Shown: positions 1 through 13,872, numbered from the stretch's first letter. The stretch: 64,000 nt of DNA from Chamaea fasciata (GCA_029207755.1 JARCOQ010000006.1:16838890-16902889); one strand, 5' to 3'. Notes: a model not told the origin generated them from the sequence alone. Made by a program: numbers and translations.

Positions 1-2280
1 TATTAAATATATAAAGGAAAATTAAAAAATATTAGCTATTAAAAATTGACATTTACTTTATTTTCCCTGAAATTAACCCCTATTTGTACAGAAAAGACTG
101 GATGATGATGATGATGATTATTATCTTAAAAAGAGAAGGGATGTTGAAAACCATCACCTTGCTTTTTTGTGCCAACCACATTGAATGAACAAGTAAAAAG
201 GAAAGAAAATCTTAGAAGTCTTAATTCATCTGAAATATTTAGTGAAATACTTAGAATTTTCTGTCAGAGACTGAGCACTGACAATTATTTTCCTGACTAC
301 CTGGGTTATTTATACATTGTTAAGTCTTGCACATTTGTTATAAAGCAATTTTATGTATAAATAGAATTAAGTACTTGATACCAACAATTGACCTAGACAT
401 GTAAAAAATCTCAGTTAAAGGTGCTCAAGTTTCTGTTCATTTGGAATATAAATAAATGCGTACTTAGCAAAACAAACACAGCTTCAGATAGCCAGAAAAT
501 GTTGAAAAACATGAGACTTCTGCTTGAGTTGAATTTTGCAGCCATTTGGACATTCTTAGGTGATATTTATTGATCCTCTTTCTTGTGGATTTTCTCTCTG
601 TACAGCCTTCTTCCCACCACCAATCCTTAATTTTCCTTAAGCCGGTAAAAATCTAACCCTTGAGGAATTTAACCTCCACAAAACGTGAATGAAATCAGAT
701 TCTTTTTAACATTGTCTAGTCAAAGATATGCCCCACACAGTGCACACATGCATCCAATTAGAGATGTGTAATGTAAAAATACTAGACACTTAATTTCTAT
801 ATGTAACAAAGTTAACTGGATTTCACTTAAAGCTAGACCAGAGCTGGTGAGCCCCATCAGACAAGATGTGATCAGAACATGAAAACTGAAAATTTTAAAA
901 TCATCTACTTCTCTTTTATTTTTTTGAACTTAAAAGAAATGAAGCCTGTTAAAAATTCTCTGTGTGGGTGTTCTAAGGGTTTCAGAATATCTGTCTTTCA
1001 ATTTGCACACAGTTCCTGCAAACTTTGCTAAATTATTTTGCCATGGAAATTTACTATTTCTCTTTAAACTGACAAGCAGATGTTGTAAAACATATGATGC
1101 TCCATATGGCTTTAAAGTTTGTAAAAAATCCTGTTTCTAAAATTACCACATTCCAATGTCTTTAGAGGTGTGAAAAGGCTTTTCTGTCTGTCTGTTTTCT
1201 ATACCATTATTACAGTCCTGAAGCAGTGTTTATCACCAGAGGATACCACCTGCTTCTCAGAAATGTATGCTATTCTTCCACGTTTCCCTCCATGCAACAC
1301 CTGCCAATGAATCACCAAGGAAACTCATTTCCAAAAGCACAAACTCGGCTGAGCAGTGCAGCTGACTGCCAGCAGATAGTGTTATTTGCTGGATCACTCA
1401 AGCGTGTCATTTCTTCAAATGCTGCACTTCTGTCACATTGAATGGCTCTGCTACACTGCTTCTCATTCTCATTCGTTATTTAATTTTAATTTCATCTGAC
1501 TTACTGGTGTCAGTACAATGTCTGAGCTGCCATCAGAAAGTCTGTGTGAGGCTATTTTTGCTGCTATGAAAAGAAAAAACACGGTTCTCATTCTTTTCAT
1601 TTGTCTTTCATATTGAGGCATTTGCTGTTTCATTAGCTCAGCTTATGCATATCATGTTCTGGATGAATAAAGAAGAAAGTGAACCCTTCTTTTCCACAGT
1701 TCAGTGCTTACCTGCAGTTCATGTCAGGCTGTGAATTTCCTATTTTTGCACCGTCAGACTCCATGAATGTTCACGGACTACTTCACATAAAATGCAAAGA
1801 TCATGACTCATCTAGATCTCATCCTAAGGCTTAAGCTGTGACCTGAATGCCTGCCAATGTCAGGTAAATACTTTCAGTGCCAGCTTGAATACTTCCAGAA
1901 TACAATCATTTAATGTTTGGTTCAAATTTTGCCTTTCTTTATGTCATGATTTCAGCTGGGATAAAGCTGATTTTCTTTTATCTGGAGCTGTGCTGTGTTT
2001 TGGACTGGGTATGAGAAGAATATAATTTACACGCTTCATGTTTTAGTTATTGCTAAATCGAGATTACTCTAAATCAAAGACTTTTCAGTGTCTCCTGCTC
2101 TTCCAGCTAGCAGGTGCACATGATGGCACATGAGGATCATGGCCAGGAGGGCTGACCCAGACTGGCCAGAGAGATATTCCCTTCCACAGAACACCATGTT
2201 CAGTATAGAAACTGGGAGGAGTTTGCTGGAAGGGGGCCTGATCACTGCTGAGCGATGGGCTGGGCATCATTCAGTGAGTT
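1..2280. other. Anonymous AT-rich non-genic stretch
   Basis: I see no recognisable gene or transposon here. The only ordered structure is a (GAT)6 microsatellite at 101-118. Open frames are short, lack a splice context and resemble no protein family I recognise. The composition (AT-rich, frequent T and A runs) matches the rest of the window. Confidence 0.6.
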
Positions 2281-2308
2281 GTGAGCAATAGTAGTGTGCA
2301 TCACTTCC

Positions 2309-2398
2309 CTCTCTCTCTCTCTCTCACACACACACATTTTCTTTACAATTAACATCATTATTATTATTATTATTATTATTATTGCTGTTATTATTATC
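2309..2398. repeat. Compound microsatellite (CT)n(CA)n ... (ATT)n
   Basis: A CT run (about 2309-2325) passes directly into a CA run (to about 2336). After a short AT-rich spacer follows an ATT/TTA run at about 2356-2398, interrupted once by GCTG. The three repeat classes lie within 90 bp. An overlapping frame encodes serine/leucine and isoleucine runs and is a by-product of the repeat, not a gene. Confidence 0.95.
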
Positions 2399-5300
2399 TT
2401 AATTATTAACATTTTATTTTGTTTCTATTATCCAACTGTTCTCAATTCAACCCACAAGTTTTGTTTTTCTACCTGGTTCTCCTCTGCACAGGGGAAGGCT
2501 GAGAAGGAGCAAGTAAGCAGCTGCATGGGACTTAGTTCCCAGCTGGGGTTAAACCGTGTCACTCACCTACTCTCTGGAAATTCCAGTTTTCAATCCTTGT
2601 GTTTTGGAAATCCACTTGTGTGGATTCTCCCAGGGACTCTACTGGTTGGGTGTCCTGGCTAGCTTATCTGTACTGTCCTAGTGTGACTTATTTCTCTTTA
2701 TCAAACTTGAGGAATGAGAACACCTCATTTACCCACAGATTTAAGGCAGAGACTTCTCATTACAAGTGCTGTCCCCATTAGCCAATGTTCCTTCACTCAA
2801 CAGAGCTCACAGTTCATCAGTTCAAAGCTGATCCAACCAGATATTTTAAACCACTGAATGTCACTGCTCCATAATTTACTGTGCACAGAGTCTTCGACAG
2901 ACAGCTTGGTACCTTTCATCCTGGTGAAGCTCTGAATAGCTCTATGAGCTCCTTTCCTACTTAAAAGGATTTATCATATTATTGCAATAATTTAATACAG
3001 GTTAAAGTCCAAAGATTCCAAAATATAAATTAAAGAGATTTTCTTTTTTTATTACAGCTACCTTTCTTAGTCCAAAACCGACCACAACTTTTCATTTGAA
3101 AACCACAGACTTAGATATCACTGGTACATTTTATTTTTTAGGTTTTGCCTTTCTCCATTTCCTTATGTAGGGCAATTTACTACATCTTTGCTTAATGATG
3201 CCAACTTTATCTTTTTTTTTTTTTTTTGCAGTGCAGTTGTGGACACTAATGGAAACAATTTAAATGAGGATAAAACTGGAGTAAAAAATGAAAGCTAAAA
3301 TGGCTCAGGTCTGAGATATTCAGTGACCTGAAAAGCATGGCAGAGTTACAGAGATAAAAAATCTATTTAACTGATAGTGATAGATGAAAAACATGGATAA
3401 TAATTACCAAGCATCATAGATTTTTTCAATCGTTTTGAAGAAGTGAAGAGTGGATTTAGATTATGGTAACATTAGAAAAACAGTGTTCCTATTCGGAGAG
3501 TCCATTTATGCCGACTGACATCTGACAAGATAGAGATTATGATGGAAGTCCTGTCACCATCTTATCATTTCCAACTATCATCACTTTTATTCAGAGACTG
3601 TCCCTGGTGACTACTAAAATTTAGCATAAAATTTAAGCAACTGTTTGTTATTTTTCCTATTATCCATTAAAAAAAAGCTAGTTGAAAGTATGTTTAGATT
3701 TATGGAAAATCAGGCATCACTACAAAAACATATAAGGCGTAAGCTCTTTCTCAGTAGAAGATTTGATACTAAATTTATTGCTTACAGTTAAAAAAGAGAA
3801 AATACTTGTTTTTACTCTTTGGACAGGCGCTGAATTTAAGACGTTGAAAAAAATGAAACCTAGGACTAAGGTTTTAATGATTACTTAGGAGATAATGGTT
3901 GATAAAAGATATCATATATCATATTATTAGAGCAAATGCCAAAATTTCTACTGATTTCTCTGTAGGCACTGAGGTCAGAAAATACTGCCTTCCCTCACAT
4001 TTAACCCCTTTAATTTCTGTAGGTCTGTTTAGGTATTAAAATTTTGACTCATCTGGCTGGCTAACAAAAATATAATAATGACAAATGAACAGTGTGGCAG
4101 TGTTGCCATTGAAAGCCAGACCTGCAGCATTTACTTTGAGAGGAACATCCTCCCAGGACTGAAAGTTTTAAATTGCATGTGAGATGGAAAGAATGGACAC
4201 AAATTCAAGAAACAGACTGAAGACCTGGCATGACATGCTTGTTTGGAACAAAGAGGAAAGCTTTGATTCTGAGGCTGGGAATATTGTATGAGAGCCTTTA
4301 AGTTAGAGGAGTTTGGGAAACATGTTGAATAATTCTAAAGTATTATTAGTCACTTTAAAGACTATGGGTGCTGAGCTAAAGGAGCATTATGCTTTAATCT
4401 TTGCAATCTTTTTTTTTTTTTTTCCTAGTGGAAAAAGGATCCTTATATTTATCTCTTTACTCAGTATTCTACTTTTTTCTTCAAACGTGTTAAAATGGGT
4501 TTTCATTGACTTGAGTAATTATGTATTTTAAGACAATTAGACTGATGTAAAATATGGTATAAGGTTGACAATCTTTGGACATTTGTCAAGACTGCCTTTT
4601 TTGTTAATCCATTTATTGGAAAAAAAAAAAAGTAAAAATCTTCCATATTGAATTGGCACTCTCATTTGTAAGGTTAGATTATATGCTCTCATCACTCTTG
4701 GGTTTCATCAAAATGTTGTTCATCACAATAGATTTCCTTTGTCCTCCCAGGTAGCATAAGGGTGACCAAGAAAACATACCAGTCCAAATCCAGACTGGCT
4801 AAATTGACATAATAGAATCATGAACCCAAGTCTGATGAAGGTCAATCTGGTACTCCTGAGTAGCACAGGAGGGCTGAAATTGCCATCGTGAAGCCAAGCC
4901 TGCCAGCAACTGAGCTCAGATGCCATTAAAGACTTTACAGTACAACATCCAAAATTCACTGAAGTTATGTTTGCTGGTGTTAGTTACATGCAAAGTTTGC
5001 TTTTTAACTACAAAGATTGTATTGTTAGATATTATAAACCAGGGAAAAGCTCCTTTCTCATCCTTTCCTTCCATCTTTTTGCATTCAACCATGAGTTTAC
5101 AAGATGTGGTATTCACAGAGAATTGAATGTCAGCTATTTTAGGATTCATTCCTTCAGTGCCCATACCACTATTTAGTGAACATGTTTTCCTGTACTTCAG
5201 TTATTCAAGCCACAGTTTCTTGTATTAATTTGCTATTGAGATACCTAACTTAAATTTCTATTCATTTTGATGTAATTCATGTCACTGTCTCAGTTCTCTG

Positions 5301-8300
5301 CTGACAAATCATCAGTGAAACACATTTCTGAAACATCAAGTTCTAAAAGGCAGAAGTGTTGTTTAAACAGGAAAAGAGAACATTCTTATAGTTTGTCTTA
5401 CATTTAACCTAAATTTTCCAAAAGTGTATGATACTGAAATCTACTTTATCGTAGCACAACCTTTTCATCTCTTAAGAAATTCCCCAAATGCTTTAATAGT
5501 TTTGGATCCACTCAGTTGCACAGCAGCAAAGATTATAAATGTAAAAACAACTGTTAGAAAAAAAAATACCAGGCTAAAAGTACTAAAAAGGATAGAAATC
5601 ATTAAAATATTTCTATTTTGAAAAAGTTCTCCAAAAGGAGGGGGAAGACAATAGCTGCACTCAAGTATCAGCAGAAGCCACAATAGGTACCTGAGAATCC
5701 TCTTCAACAGAGAGAACACTGTTGAATGTGACCTTAATGCAGCTGTATTTGCACATCTTCTGAAAATTTGTGGTTTCATAGATTATTTCCTCCTTAAAAC
5801 ATGTCTCGGGGAAAGCTGTGTCCTTGGAAGGTAAAGTCCTAATGCACATCAGAATCTTTCCTGTTACATACACTAATTATTTTCTCATTCTGTGATAGCT
5901 GCTGAGTTTCTATAAATCAGAAAAGTAGTCAGTGCTCTGTACACTCTCCTCACTTGAGTTCTGAGTCATCCCCCCTTTGGCCACATACATATAGGCACAA
6001 GTACATAAACTTTAGCCTATATATTGATGAGACATACTTGGAAACATTTCATTACCTGACCTGGAAAACACTCTCTAGAATGACTTCATTTAAAAGTTTC
6101 CCTTTTTCTTTGCTTTACCTTGTGCTTTTTAGATCAAAGTTTTCCCATCTTTCTGTGATACAACAGGAGTATTTACTGCTGTAAGCATGATGAATAATCC
6201 AACCCAAACTGCTGGTCATGAAGCACAGAGTGTGACAAGGACATCTGATTGCCCGGAACCAGAGCCCTGGCAGGCGTGACTGTGTCTGTAATTCCCTGCT
6301 AGAGTGTCCTTGCTGAAGTCAGTTTTGCTGCTATTTCCTATTAGTTATGACTTTATAAACAGCAAAGTCAAAACTGAGGAAATCTCCTTGCTCAATGACA
6401 AGCCTTAAACCCATAGTCATAGCTTCCTAAAACTACAAGCAAAATCTAGGCAGCATCATGGAGTAAACTTTCCCGATGCTGGACCTTGGTGGAGAGGAGG
6501 AAAATTATTGTGAATATTTCACTTAATACAGTGGAGTATTTCGCTCTTATGTCTAAGTAGTTGGTATTTCAATATCCTCTGCAGATATCTATTTTATTTG
6601 TTTATCCTCAAAAAAATCTTACAATAAAACCAAAACAATAATTTTATTAAATACTTAATTATATGTCACAAAGAATTTTGAAGTCGAACTTGATACACAC
6701 ATATGTATGCATACATATATAAGTTGACATAATCTGCAGACTTGCAGACAATGCTTATATGCTTTCACACATGACATGGAAACAGGCTGACACCTCCACT
6801 GCATCTCCCCTCTTCAATAAAGCAAACTCCTAATTGTAACACTCGTCTTCACCTGCTGTCCCACAACTCTGTTTCTTGATTCTCATTTAGTGCATTAGGG
6901 ATCATCTATCACACAGTGTATAGAAAATGGGATGGGATTATGAAAACAAACCCAGAGAAGGTAACTAGGTAACTCTTGTTGCCACCTGCCTTCTATGAGC
7001 ACACATCTCTTTACAGTGTAGGTATTAGTATGTTGGGCTCTTCAGATTTTCTAGCTCACTATCTATAGTCAGAAATATGAGACATGTTTTAGTGGGAGAG
7101 CTCGAATACGACACAACAAAACATCCTCAGCATCTGAATTAATTGTTTCATGCACCATTACCTGCACACTTCTTCAAATCTGAGTTCAAGTATTCTGGAT
7201 ATACCAATAGAAAAAGCTGTTTATATTGTAGTAGCCTGGATAAAGCGTAGCATTTGCTAAAATTAAGTAAAGAGGAATTGATCGTGATGTAGCATTGGAG
7301 AGAAAAATGGAGAATCCATTCCATCCTGCTAAAAGTTCCTGGGGAAAAATAAATAGTGTTGAAAAAAAATTATTTTCAAAACTTTTCTTTGTTTTTTCTG
7401 AGTTTCATATGGACTCACAAAACTGAAATTTACTGATACTCTAATCCTTGTCCTTTAATGATTCTTAAAAAGAAAATCCAGCAATTTCATTCCTTTGCCC
7501 ATACTTTCTGTGGTGCTGAGAGTTCATTACTTCCAGGAAACTAACAGAGCTCCATCAATTCTAAAAAATAAATCCATTAGAAATAATAGGAACTTGATCA
7601 ATTATTTAATAAAAGAAGTCACCAAATGTAAAATCCACAGTCCCATCACCCTAGAAACAAATTTCCAACTAGCTGAACTTGTGCTAGTTATCACTGATGC
7701 AGATGCTTTTTTTCAGGTGAGTGTGAGAATTATGACAGAAGAATTAAGAAAAAAATTTTGGAAAATTTCCTCTCCAGAACCTTGCTTTCAAACAGAGTAA
7801 TTCACAGCAAGGTGTATCTAAGCATTTCTGGCTTTCATCTTCAACAGTACTGCTCTGTAACACACAGCTATTAAAATTATTTTGCAGGGGAAAAAAATCA
7901 CCCTCAAATCATAGGCCAGAGGGAGGAAATGCTTGCTGATTTTTAACTGTCTTAGATCTTCTTAGAAAAATGGATTTTTTGAAACAAAATTAATTGCACT
8001 CTAGAACTCTGAAGCTGTGCCATAACCTTGCTCCTCATGATTTTAAAGCTCTTGGTTTAGAGACAAATTATATATTCATCATCCTTGCTCCACAGAACTG
8101 ATGTACAGCTAAACTTTGTGTAACTCTTTTTGCTAAAGAAACTTTAGTGTGAGACTGGCCATGCATTGAAATTATATGAAATGCACAGAGAGGCAGGGAG
8201 AAACAGCTGTTTTCCCAATATAGCGAATTCTTTTGGGAAATTTGTGCAGAAGGAAGCAATAATTGCATCAGCAAGCACTGACACACTGATAATTACTGCA

Positions 8301-8529
8301 AAGCAAAAGAACATCTGCATGCAAGAAGGAATAAAAACAACACGACAGCTAATGAAAAGAAAAATTAAAAGCAACACTTTGACGAGAAATGGAAGAAAAA
8401 AATCCTTCTTTTCCTGAAAAGATCCCATATTTAATCCTGACACATTTTTGTTGCTGGATAGCTTGTGCTTTTTTTGACTGAAATAGCTTATGCCTCATTG
8501 AGTAAAAGAAGCTTCCCTAGTCCTTAAAG

Positions 8530-8559
8530 AACCCCCCAAAAAACCAACCCAAAAAACAA
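8530..8559. repeat. A/C-rich low-complexity tract
   Basis: About 30 bases made only of A and C on + in alternating runs (CCCCCC, AAAAAA, CCAACCC). The same style recurs at 13,681, 23,351 and 55,853, and in complement at 9,083 and 45,209. It has no coding potential. Confidence 0.8.
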
Positions 8560-9082
8560 TCAGGGCCTGTGATATGCAGAGGAGTTATTTACTACCCAGC
8601 ATCAAATCCTGGACAAGTGAAATTCACCTACATTTTATTTAAATCAAATGAGCATTCTAGATTCATCTTAAGAGAGGATGTGAAAATATTACACAAAAAA
8701 GCAAATCAAGAAGTACTACTTTGTCATATCATCTACCTGGATAACTCTGTAAAAAAGTTCACAGGGGAATGTAAAACAGTAAGTTAAGGTCCATGTTGGA
8801 AGGTTTGAATAAACCAGATGGTTTACCAAGTTTTTCTCAGAAAAATAATTAAACTTTTCAGTTGCAGGTTGGTTAGGGGAAAAAATGTCCAGCTAACTTC
8901 TCTGATGACTTTCTGTTTTATCTTTCCCAAAGAAAATGGAGCCAAAGGACATGAAATGGACTATTCTGGATGTGAGCTTCTTTTATAGCAACTCTTAATT
9001 TTTCATTATTTCTGGCTGCCATTAGCCACCTAACCACCCCAAAAGAGCTTTCCTTAGTTTTTCTAAGCTATTTCTACCAACA

Positions 9083-9126
9083 TGTTTTGGGGTTGGTTTG
9101 TTGGGATTTGTTTTTTGGTTTGTTTG
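9083..9126. repeat. T/G-rich low-complexity tract
   Basis: A near-continuous T/G segment with GGGG, GG and GGG runs separated by T runs. It is the complement of the A/C-rich tracts elsewhere in the window. The G runs are too few and uneven for a canonical four-run quadruplex. Confidence 0.75.
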
Positions 9127-12100
9127 AAATCCTTTGAAATCCTTAAGGAGCAATTAAGTATTTTTGGAGGGGGTTTCAAAATCATCAGTAGTTTTTCATA
9201 CTTTATGTCACTGTGAACTTTACAGAATGGGATTGTGAACTCATCCTGTGTCTACTTCAGACTTTTTAGGTTTTTATTCTCTGCATAAATTTTTTCCACT
9301 TTTAAAAAAGTTCTAAAATGTAAAAGTTATATTGGAGGTATAGGTAGTGTTTATGACCCAGAGAAAATTAAACATTACTAATAGGAATTTGTGAAGAGCA
9401 GAATAAGTCTTACAAAAAGAATAGAAAAAGAAGAAATGGTCATGTTCATAGCTATAACATAAAGTCTGTGTTCTGAGAATGTGATTCAGAGTGAATGGTG
9501 ATGATAGCACCAATTAAACCAATGAATGAAATGCTAATACTTCATAAAGGTTTTTTGCTTTAATCAGTGGGTATTTTTGTTTCCATGAAAAAAAGGATTA
9601 TGCATGATTTCATTTTAGATTGCCCTTGGAAATCTACATTTTTAAGATAATTTGCATCTCTTTTATACAGACAACACTGTCAGTCTGGAATTTTAATTTT
9701 AATGAGCCAGAGATAGGATAAAGATATCACCTCCAGAGCCCTGAAAATAAAGAAAAAAAAAAAAGAAGTGGAATTTTTGCAAGTCAACTGACTGCTTTTC
9801 TTGTCTCTTTGCCTGTTAATACTGGTAGTTCTTTCCCTGGTTCCTCTATACTTGCAAAGACTGAATCCTGGTCTTAGCTGCCAGGCACTGCTGTAAGAAG
9901 TATGATTAGCACTCTTGCAAACATCAACTACATTCTTTTAAGCTCTAAAACAGATCAGCTGTATATTCCAGGTTCAGTGAGTGCATAACTGGGGATTATG
10001 CTGATCTTCACCTCAGGACCCACAAACTTTCTGCTATTAACTCAAGGAATGATGAGGCTGTTGCACTGAATGGGAAAGCAGTAAGAAGGAATGCACGTGT
10101 TTTATAAAACACGCAAATCCACGTTAAGACATTTGTCACAAATTTGCATAAGTCCCCAATACAACTGTAAAATGAAGTTCTACTTATGTTAAATTCCTCA
10201 CAAAAAATTTATCTGCTGTTGAACTTTCATGCACTCCCACATCCTTTCCAGAGCTCTGTACTACTGTCCCAAAACTGCACCAATGTTGAGTTTTTAAAAA
10301 GAGAATTAAAGTGTGCATTTTAGGTATAGTATGAATTTAGTCACTTGTGTTAAATGTGATTTAAATTGATTCTTTATTCACATTTTTTAAATTTACTCAG
10401 CACAGCTTAATTGCAAGAAAGTGGAATGAGAAATTAAGCACAGTATTGATTATGTTGATTAATACAGGAGATGATGAATACCTTTCTTGCCACTTCAAAG
10501 TCAGTTCAGATATATTTCAGATGCAAATATTCTCAGTCAGGCTCTTCTCTCCATGCACCTTGTTGATTGTGTTAATTTCTCTCTAGTCATCACCTCCTGT
10601 GTTTCCAAAAAACACTAGGTAATGGCAGTCTTCCTGCCAAAAAAGAAGGAACACAGCAATGGCAGACAGCAATGAACACAGAGCATGTGCCAACATGATT
10701 TCTCCATATTAGAGATAAATGGAATCTTCTCCAGGAAAGAAAAACATCAAATTCCTGAAATATCCTCCTCATGCTGCTATATGTCTTGCAAGTGAGCTTC
10801 CAATTATTCAAGCAAAATCTGAATAAACCACAATTTACATCTTTGGCAATTCATTTGGTGAGGGAGTGGGATAAACCAAGGAAGTTTTAAAAAAACAGAA
10901 GCTAAACAAAGCCAAATGTACAGCTGGAATATGCAACCATTCAAACATTCACAGGTAACCTGCACTGAATACTCCAATTACACAGGCTACCCTAAACACC
11001 ATGGGCTTTAGGAAATGTAAACTAATCCTGTTTTTGAAATAGTTTTCAAGCAAACTTCATCAATGTGTGTGGACTGAAGGACAAAGCTTCTGCTATCCTC
11101 TTTTATTTCTTATTTGTCCAATGTTAATTAAATGGTCGCAGGGATGCTCTATAACTACATATTCATAAATTGCTAATGAGGCCTTTGAGTGGAATTATTT
11201 ATAAGAGCTAAGTTTTCTTCTCCCCACTTCTTCCACCTGGTGGAAGAACAGTGAAGCAGAACACTGTCATTGTTTTTGTACTGGAGATTAATCCCAGACT
11301 AACTGACTAAAATGCTTCATAAAGGTTTAGAAATTACCTTGTGCTTTCAAATTACAGGATGTACATGACTATTTCTGGAATGAGTTACTAAGACAAATAA
11401 AACAATGATTAAATATGACATGCTCTAATGACAAGGTTATAATTTGTCCAACCACAGAGTTTTAATTTTATGATTTATTTCAGTAATGTCAGCTAATAAT
11501 CGAGCAATTGACTTTTTTTGCCTTTCATGATATTTGAAGAAAGAATTCAAGGCAGAAGATTCCTTTTTCCCAGAAAATACCACCAGATTTCTAGGGTTTT
11601 TTCCCATGTGAAATCCGTCTTATTTCCAAAATTAACATCACCTCGTCTTTGCAGGTAGGATAATGTGTTTCTATATACTTTACAAGTATGATTATCATAT
11701 GAATTAGTCACAAGACAAAGAACCAAAAAAATTCATCCAAACAACAGCTGATTAACAAATACCTTTTTTTGCAAACCTCTTTCCATAAAAAAATCTAACC
11801 TTAAGGAAAGCACGTGAAAAGTGCAATTACTGCATTCTAGTGTCTCCTACATGCTCACAGTAAACAAAGGTAAATGCTATTTTTACCTTTTCTAACTACA
11901 GAGAAGTGAGTTGAATCTCTTTGATAGCTAAATTAACAACACTTCAATTCTTTTGCGTTTTGATTTTCAATGAGCAAGCATACTGAGATACACAAATTAC
12001 TACTCCAAATGTTTCCCTTAGATTTTGCCTTCAAAAATCTGCATTTTAAAAAATTTCTCATGAACTCTTACTCTATCTTATCACTTGATACTATTATTAC

Positions 12101-13099
12101 ACCAGATTTTAAGTAAGTTTTATGTTTAGTAATACAGTAGACAATTTTTCTGTATAAAACAGTTTACTTAAGTTTATTTCCTTAAGGAGATGGTTAAACT
12201 TATTCTACTTTTAAACATGGACACCAAGGAGCTTTGTGAAAACTCTAGCTAAAAAAGAGGAGCTAAATAAAAAGAAAAATGAAGTAAGATGGGTATTTTA
12301 CCAATGTCATTTTATTTAGCTATGAAATTTTTAATTTAAGTGGTCAAATCTGGTTCCAACATTTCCAATCTCACAAAAAAATACATTATTATTTAACTGC
12401 ATAAAACCCCAGTTATTTAATTGTATGTTTATCTCTTTCTAAACCAAGGTGTTTACAGCTTGTCTAGATTTACCAGGTTTGAGAATCCAGACATTTATCT
12501 CATTATTTATAATCCAAAATCACGTCATGGTTTTGTATTATTCTTCTGTGTTTTCATGTATTTAATGCCTCTATTAAGAACTCCTAGGACAGTGTAGACA
12601 CCAAAGTCTTGAAAATGCTATGAATTATTACAACTCAACTGTGTCATCTTCAGCTTCACCTGTTTACTGTGTCTCAGCTTATGATTAATGGAGCCAATCC
12701 TTGCTGGAAGCCTGAAAGCTATTTTTTCTTAATTTCCACTTTCATGTCATGCACTGAGGAACATCATACAGCCTGAAGTGCACTCCACCTCTCCACTTTT
12801 GCTAAGTCAGGATGTTCAATTTTTTAAAAAAAATTACTATAAAAGAAACTAGAAGACTGAAAACAGTATTTGTTGAAAGTAAAGAAATAACAACATGTAA
12901 AATGAAAAATGTGATAAGGGCAACAAGATAGAATGTATTGAGAACAATCTTTTTTTCATAAGTTGGAAGTCTAGTAGTTATTCATGGCAGGAGCTGCTGC
13001 ACTGCCTACGGTCCTCTCACATAACTTTGCTCCATCAACTTCCCATGTAAATAGGAATTAGGGAAAGAGAGAACATCCTAAGCTCAACTGGTAAGATGA

Positions 13100-13330
13100 T
13101 TTAGTGGTTACATCCCAGCTTGTAAGTAGAGGTGTGCTAATGGGGGAACACTGCCATGGAGAAGGCGATGACAGCGGGTGACCTGAGCAGGGCCAGGGCT
13201 GTTCCATCCCACACACGGCACAGGCAGAGCACACACTCCGCCAGCTGATCACAGCCAGGAGCCTGCAGGCAGCTCCCACCAGGCACCAGGAATTACAACA
13301 CCTGCCTGTGCCTATGTTAAACTTGGTGTG
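13100..13330. other. Local GC-rich patch, identity unknown
   Basis: This roughly 230-bp block is visibly richer in G+C than its surroundings and carries several CpGs (in AAGGCGATG, ACAGCGGGTG, ACACGGCAC and CTCCGCCAGC). On the - strand it is open for 93 codons (13,058-13,339), a cysteine- and tryptophan-rich frame with no domain I recognise. It could be a fragment of a GC-richer mobile element, a small CpG cluster or a diverged exon. The frame alone does not support a gene. Confidence 0.4.
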
Positions 13331-13492
13331 AAGCAGCACGTTCTCATGAGAACATTTGCTGCCAGTAGAAATGGTGCATGGAATTGCTCCCTGCTAGAAA
13401 AATTCCATCCAAGAGCCTCAGGCACCAATCATGTGGTGAATTTTGCCCATCAGTCCATCTGAAAGGGTTGCAAGAGTATCTATACTATGCCC

Positions 13493-13528
13493 TTTTCCCT
13501 TCTAGTGTTAGCACACTAGAAGGGAAAA
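13493..13528. repeat. Perfect 16-bp hairpin with 4-nt loop
   Basis: The left arm (13,493-13,508, TTTTCCCTTCTAGTGT) and right arm (13,513-13,528, ACACTAGAAGGGAAAA) are exact reverse complements around a TAGC loop. A further 5-bp pairing (ATGCC at 13,487-13,491 with GGCAT at 13,534-13,538) extends the stem across an asymmetric bulge. One arm is mostly pyrimidine and the other mostly purine. A perfect stem this long with so short a loop is not expected by chance in 64 kb. I know of no family for it. Confidence 0.9.
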
Positions 13529-13680
13529 ATAATGGCATTTTTGTTCAACACTTTATGAGTCTTGAGTGTCTTTTGTAGTGAGATCAGTTTCAAGCACTAC
13601 CCTGGTGCATTACACCGGGCTAGCATTCTAGGTATTGACTTAGAGTTTTGAAAATGAAATGACTGTCAAGAAAAAATAAC

Positions 13681-13783
13681 AAGAAACAAAACAAATTACC
13701 AAAAAAAAAAAAATCCCAACAAAAACAAAACAAAAACAAAACAACAAAAAAACCCCAAACCACCAAAAAACCAACACAACCCA
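13681..13783. repeat. A/C-rich low-complexity tract
   Basis: About 100 bases almost free of G and T, made of A runs punctuated by C or CCCC. An overlapping - strand frame is phenylalanine/leucine-rich purely because of the repeat. It lies 90 bp upstream of a long A run, so the two may be parts of one retroelement tail or simple expansions. Confidence 0.85.
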
Positions 13784-13870
13784 TAGTGAATTCATGCCCT
13801 TCAGACATGCTTTACATTGCTTGTAGAGAAGTAAATGTCTTGGCTCACTAAAAGCAGAAAGCAACCCAGA

Positions 13871-13872
<2 letters not shown>

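Larger units (their letters stand above)
2401..13090. other. Anonymous AT-rich stretch, no gene recognised
   Basis: About 10.7 kb without a recognisable exon, RNA gene or intact mobile element. It contains a T16 run ending in GCAG at 3212-3231, an AT/CA-rich simple segment at 6694-6722, an A/C-rich tract at 8530-8559 and a T/G-rich tract at 9083-9126. Around 11.10-11.52 kb there are several TAATTA-like homeodomain-type cores, which could mark a conserved non-coding element; that is inference only. The open frames are scattered over all frames and look random. Confidence 0.5.

Noticed and set aside
2294..2662. 122-codon + frame starting with serine/leucine and isoleucine runs
   Set aside because: It is produced by translating the CT/CA/ATT microsatellite.
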